From: Myxococcus landrumus
GTDB lineage: Bacteria > Myxococcota > Myxococcia > Myxococcales > Myxococcaceae
Length of the DNA: 64,000 bases
Assembly: GCF_017301635.1 (NCBI RefSeq)
Contig: NZ_CP071091.1
Coordinates: forward strand, 8,920,501-8,984,500
Direction: 5' to 3'
Position 1 is the first letter of the stretch, and each line of letters opens with the position of its first letter. The position numbers were made by a program, and so were the translations under genes. The notes beneath the pieces are model-generated. The model did not search any database. It saw only the letters and a program-made list of their open reading frames with translations, and was not told where the DNA came from. Positions 61,002 to 64,000 of this stretch are shown here, piece by piece.

Positions 61002-61421
61002 TCAGTCCACCATGAATACGCCGGAAATCATCTTCCCCATGGCGCAGCCGTAGACGAGTTTTCCGGACTCCTTCGGCGTGAAGCTGATGCTCACCGCCTC
61101 GTTGAGCGGCAGCGGGGTGTTGATGTCGTAGCCGTCCATCACCACCTCCGTCGCGCACGTCAGGTCCGTCTTGCGCGTCACCACCAGCTTCACCGGCTCG
61201 CCCTTCTTGAGCGACACGGGGCTGGGCTCATAGCCCTTCTCCGTCACGGACAGCTCCACCACGCGCACGCCGTTCTCCCGCTTCTCGGGGACGGTGGGCG
61301 CGGCTTCCGCGGAGGCCGTGTCCTTGGGCTTGCTGCAGCCCTGCTGCGTGGCGGCCACCATGGCGGCCGTCGCCGCCAGCGCGAGCCAGGGCTTGATGAT
61401 GCGGGAGATGAAGGGGCGCAT
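61002..61421 (-). CDS. Cupredoxin-like lipoprotein
   Basis: About 139 residues. MRPFISRIIKPWLALAATAA leads to a lipobox-like TQQGC. The mature domain is a small beta-sandwich: VVELSVTEKGYEPSPVSLKK, PVKLVVTRKTDLTCATEVVM, ISFTPKESGKLVYGCAMGKM. The CATE and GCAMGKMISG motifs correspond to the metal site of a cupredoxin subgroup found with copper-handling proteins; the usual His ligands are replaced by Cys/Met. It is probably a periplasmic copper carrier or sensor domain. Start ATG 61421. Separate from its neighbours by ~56 bp on each side, same strand. Confidence 0.8.
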   Translation of the reverse strand: MRPFISRIIKPWLALAATAAMVAATQQGCSKPKDTASAEAAPTVPEKRENGVRVVELSVTEKGYEPSPVSLKKGEPVKLVVTRKTDLTCATEVVMDGYDINTPLPLNEAVSISFTPKESGKLVYGCAMGKMISGVFMVD

Positions 61422-61477
61422 GCGGGCCTCGATGTCGTACGGATGAAGAGGGCAGCGCCCCCGGCGCCAGGGCCTTT

Positions 61478-62665
61478 TCAGGCCCCTTCGGCGGGAGCGC
61501 TCTGGGTGACCGGCTCGAAGCGGAGCAGGGCGTGGAGCGGGACGAAGACTTCGTGCCCCGTCTCACCCAGCAGCAGGTCGAACCGGCCCACGTGCATGAG
61601 CGGAAGCTGAAGGGTGATGCCGTTGCGCAGCACCAGCTTCACCATCTGCCCCAGGTGGTCGAGGAACGCACGCGGGTCCGAGTACGGCCGCTTGTCCGGC
61701 TGACGGGCCACGGTGGCCGGCTTCTGCGTGAGCTTCGCGTCGCGCTCGAGCCCGGGCAGCAGCCGGTCCCACTCCGCGCGCCGCGCCAGCAGCACCACCT
61801 GCAGCTTCTCCAGCCGGCCCGTGCGCTCCAGCGTGAAGGCGATGGGCTCCTCGGCGACCAGCGTGTCCAGCAGGGAGCGCTCCGCCAGCACCACGGAGAC
61901 CTCCACCTTGCCGTTGATGAGGCCGCCCAGCAGCTCCGCCACCACGGCGTTGTCGACCTCGCCGCGCGCCTGCTTGATGGCCGCCTTGCGCTGGGTGCGC
62001 TCCTTGCGAGCCATGAACTCGGCCACCGTCATGCCGCTCTGGAGCACGCCGAACGCGTCTCCCAGCGACAGGCTCGGCGTCTGTCCCATCAGCTCGTAGA
62101 CCTGGTCGAAGCGCTTGGCCTCCTCGGCGTGCAGCTTGCGCCAGATGCGGCACTTCATCTTGCCTTCCAGCTCACCCTTGGCGATGCGCGCGGGCACGTG
62201 CTCGCGCTGCGCCAGCGCCAGGATTTGCTCGGGCGTGGGCGGAGGCCGCGGCGTCGAGGGACGGAAGCCCCCGGGCCTGCCTCCAAAGCCGCCCGGACGC
62301 GGGCCGGAGGCGCCAGGTCCTCCAGGCGCGCGCGGCGAGGCGGGCCGCACGCCCGGCGTCACGGTGCGGGGCGCGGGAGCGGGCGCCGTGCCGACGGGAC
62401 GAGGCGTGGGAGCAGGCGGAATGCCCGCCGGCGCCGAGGGAGCGGCGGGGCGGGGCGTGGGTGCCACCCCCGTGGGCCGAGGAGTCGGCGCCACCGGGGC
62501 AGAGGCCGTACCGGCCGTGGTGGGCCGGGGCGTGGGGCGCGGCGTGGGCGCCGTGGGGGCGGGTTCCGAGGAGGAAGGAGTCTGCGCGGCGCTGCCGGGC
62601 GTCGAGGCCGGCCGCCGGATGACTTCGACCGCGGGAACCGCCCGCCGTGTCTTCCGATCGTTCAC
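61478..62665 (-). CDS. Pro-rich protein with C-terminal Hfq-like Sm-fold domain
   Basis: About 395 residues. Residues 1-143 are Pro/Ala/Thr/Gly-rich with PTPRPT repeats and PGGFGGRPGGF. Residues 145-320 are helical and charged (CRIWRKLHAEEAKRFDQVYE, KERTQRKAAIKQARGEVDNA). Residues 328-386 match Hfq: DPRAFLDHLGQMVKLVLRNG, then TLQLPLMHVGRFDLLL (NG 348-349, FD 362-363 of Sm1) and VFVPLHALLRFEP (Sm2 position, His378). This suggests an RNA-binding role, possibly hexameric, but several Hfq RNA-contact residues are not conserved. GTG 62665 start, weak SD. Function inferred from fold only. Confidence 0.7.
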   Translation of the reverse strand: MNDRKTRRAVPAVEVIRRPASTPGSAAQTPSSSEPAPTAPTPRPTPRPTTAGTASAPVAPTPRPTGVAPTPRPAAPSAPAGIPPAPTPRPVGTAPAPAPRTVTPGVRPASPRAPGGPGASGPRPGGFGGRPGGFRPSTPRPPPTPEQILALAQREHVPARIAKGELEGKMKCRIWRKLHAEEAKRFDQVYELMGQTPSLSLGDAFGVLQSGMTVAEFMARKERTQRKAAIKQARGEVDNAVVAELLGGLINGKVEVSVVLAERSLLDTLVAEEPIAFTLERTGRLEKLQVVLLARRAEWDRLLPGLERDAKLTQKPATVARQPDKRPYSDPRAFLDHLGQMVKLVLRNGITLQLPLMHVGRFDLLLGETGHEVFVPLHALLRFEPVTQSAPAEGA

Positions 62666-62708
62666 AGTCGTACGTTACCTGATGCGAGGAGTCCGGGCAT
62701 GCCCGGCT

Positions 62709-63125
62709 TCACGGCTGAAGGGAGGCTGAGAGGTCCACTTTCCACCCTGACGGCTCCCGGACCATCCGGACCTCATGGGTGCTGCCTGACGAGCGCACGA
62801 GCACGGTCGCCTCGTTGCCAGCCTCCCGGACCAATGAGACCTCCGTAACATCCGGAGGAGGTGGGACATTCGCGAAGAAGAGACCCAGGGGTTCGGGTTT
62901 CACCGCGCCCCCCGACGCGTCACTCACCGCCTGGGCCCGCTTCGTCAGCGACTCTTGCGTGGGCTGGGACAAGGCACCCCAGGCCGCGCGCAGCTCGCCG
63001 CGCTTCACCAGGCGGTGGAAGGACGTATACGCATCTTGCGGTGTACCGAAGCGGGGCTGATTGCAGCCGCCCATGCCCACCAGGAGCAGGGCGAGCAACC
63101 AGGTCGTCGTCGCGGTCAAGCGCAT
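62709..63125 (-). CDS. Small lipoprotein of unknown function
   Basis: About 138 residues. MRLTATTTWLLALLLVGMGGC is a lipoprotein signal with lipobox GMGGC. The mature part begins PRFGTPQDAYTSFHRLVKRG and contains a helix plus a beta domain (VTEVSLVREAGNEATVLVRS, VRMVREPSGWKVDLSASL), a nuclear-transport-factor-2-like or DUF4878-like arrangement. Start ATG 63125 is set by the signal peptide. It lies 55 bp from the diguanylate cyclase stop upstream and 43 bp from the Hfq-like gene downstream, so it may be part of a three-gene run on the minus strand. Confidence 0.75.
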   Translation of the reverse strand: MRLTATTTWLLALLLVGMGGCNQPRFGTPQDAYTSFHRLVKRGELRAAWGALSQPTQESLTKRAQAVSDASGGAVKPEPLGLFFANVPPPPDVTEVSLVREAGNEATVLVRSSGSTHEVRMVREPSGWKVDLSASLQP

Positions 63126-63180
63126 GGGAACGGGGTTTAGGTCAAAGCGGCTCCGGGGGAAAGCCTCAGGTGCGTCCCAC

Positions 63181-64000
63181 TCACGGAACGTGTTGCCGAA
63201 CACGGTTCCGGCCCGCTCCCTTGGCCGCATAGAGCCCGGCATCCGCCGCGCGCAGGAGCGCTTCCGCGCTGTTCAGGTCCGCTGACGGCACCGTGGCCAC
63301 GCCCAGGGACGCCGTCAGCCTCACCTCCTGCCGTTTCCCCTCCACGCTCACGTGCTCCACCCCGAGCGCCGCGATGGCCTCCCTGACGCGCTCGCACACC
63401 TTGAGTGCGTCCGCGGGGCCCGTCTCCGGCAGGAGGGCGATGAACTCCTCCCCGCCGTAGCGTGCCAGCACGTCCACCTCGCGCAGCCGCGTGCGCGCCG
63501 TCTGGGCCACGGCCTTGAGCACCTGGTCTCCGAAGGGGTGCCCGAAGGTGTCGTTGATTCGCTTGAAGTGGTCGATGTCCAGCATCACCAGCGACAGGGG
63601 GGACTGGTAGCGCCGGGAGCGGGCGAACTCCTCGGTGAGCCGCTCCTCGAAGCATCGGCGGTTGAACAGACCCGTCAGCGCGTCGGTGCGGCTGAGCGCG
63701 AGCAGCTCCTCGCGGCGCCGCGCCAGCTCCTTGTTGGCCTTGTCCAGCTCCCGGTTCTTCTCCACCAGCGTGTCCTGCAGCACCTTCAGCCGCAGCATCG
63801 ACTTCACGCGGGCCGACAGCTCCAGCATGTCGAAGGGCTTCACCAGGTAGTCGTCCGCCCCCAGCTCCAGCCCCTCCACCTTGCCGGCCGCCTGACGCGC
63901 CGTCATGAGAATCACCGGGATGAAGCCGAACCCGTCCTCGCCCGAGTTGGCCTTGATGATGCGGCACACCTCCACGCCGCCCAGCCCCGGCATCTCCACA
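63181..64000 (-). CDS. PleD-like response regulator diguanylate cyclase (5' end outside window)
   Basis: About 273 C-terminal residues are visible. They start inside a receiver domain (EMPGLGGVEVCRII, IPVILMTARQAAG, LGADDYLVKPFDMLEL with the conserved Thr and Lys; the phosphoryl Asp lies beyond the edge). A coiled linker follows, then a GGDEF domain with DALTGLFNRRCFEERL, LDIDHFKRINDTFGHPFGD and the active site GGEEF. An inhibitory RxxD site (REVD) sits five residues before GGEEF, so product inhibition by c-di-GMP is expected. It should convert two GTP to c-di-GMP when phosphorylated. Confidence 0.95.
   Translation of the reverse strand, partial: VEMPGLGGVEVCRIIKANSGEDGFGFIPVILMTARQAAGKVEGLELGADDYLVKPFDMLELSARVKSMLRLKVLQDTLVEKNRELDKANKELARRREELLALSRTDALTGLFNRRCFEERLTEEFARSRRYQSPLSLVMLDIDHFKRINDTFGHPFGDQVLKAVAQTARTRLREVDVLARYGGEEFIALLPETGPADALKVCERVREAIAALGVEHVSVEGKRQEVRLTASLGVATVPSADLNSAEALLRAADAGLYAAKGAGRNRVRQHVP

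Overview
The window looks like chromosomal DNA of a myxobacterium, most likely family Myxococcaceae. The evidence is very high GC with strong third-position GC bias, a MYXO-CTERM-like C-terminal tail, a PilZ-type domain of the kind expanded in Myxococcus, a TTG-started sigma factor divergent from a Ser/Thr kinase (a common myxobacterial pairing), and many lipoproteins and long Pro/Ala-rich linkers. I see no rRNA, tRNA, insertion sequence, prophage or CRISPR array. The first gene is cut by the left edge and the last by the right edge.

Layout. 0-4 kb: a LysR regulator divergent from a DoxX-like membrane protein and a Tat-exported deacetylase, then an M23 endopeptidase. 4-15.4 kb: a minus-strand run of large exported proteins: M36 metalloprotease with MYXO-CTERM tail, a multidomain anchor lipoprotein with a lipase-like domain, a Hint-domain lipoprotein, and a subtilase with a somatomedin-B-like tail. 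15.6-17.8 kb: sigma factor and Ser/Thr kinase. 17.8-22.6 kb: the conserved prkA - DUF444 - spoVR stress/development operon, with a 558-bp hairpin-rich upstream region. 23-25.2 kb: a glycosyltransferase and ruvX. 25.4-28.4 kb: an accessory-looking block with a HrpF/NolX-like type III secretion protein, a SycD-like TPR chaperone, a ~97-bp G-rich minisatellite and a terminator-like hairpin.

28.4-40.8 kb: M48 protease, TPR lipoprotein, a translationally coupled pair of ArsA/Get3-like ATPases, then a cluster of a coiled-coil protein, a ParA-like ATPase and a PhaR-like regulator, a zinc-ribbon/DUF3426 membrane protein with a helical-repeat partner, a divergent TatA-like protein, a glycerophosphodiesterase and an outer-membrane protein. 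40.9-47.3 kb: a giant S41 protease, an EI24 membrane protein, glutamate-cysteine ligase and a beta-barrel protein. 47.4-54.6 kb: alaS coupled by 4-bp overlaps to a lipoprotein and a PilZ-Hsp70 fusion. 54.8-64 kb: a hexapeptide acyltransferase, a Lys/Ala-rich protein, HEAT and HAMP proteins, an exonuclease-DinG helicase, a cupredoxin, a Pro-rich protein ending in an Hfq-like Sm fold, a small lipoprotein and a PleD-like diguanylate cyclase.

The least ordinary parts are the HrpF-like/SycD-like pair followed by a minisatellite, the Hint lipoprotein beside a somatomedin-B subtilase, the PilZ-Hsp70 fusion coupled to alaS, and the Hfq-like protein. All calls come from reading the sequence; no similarity search was run.
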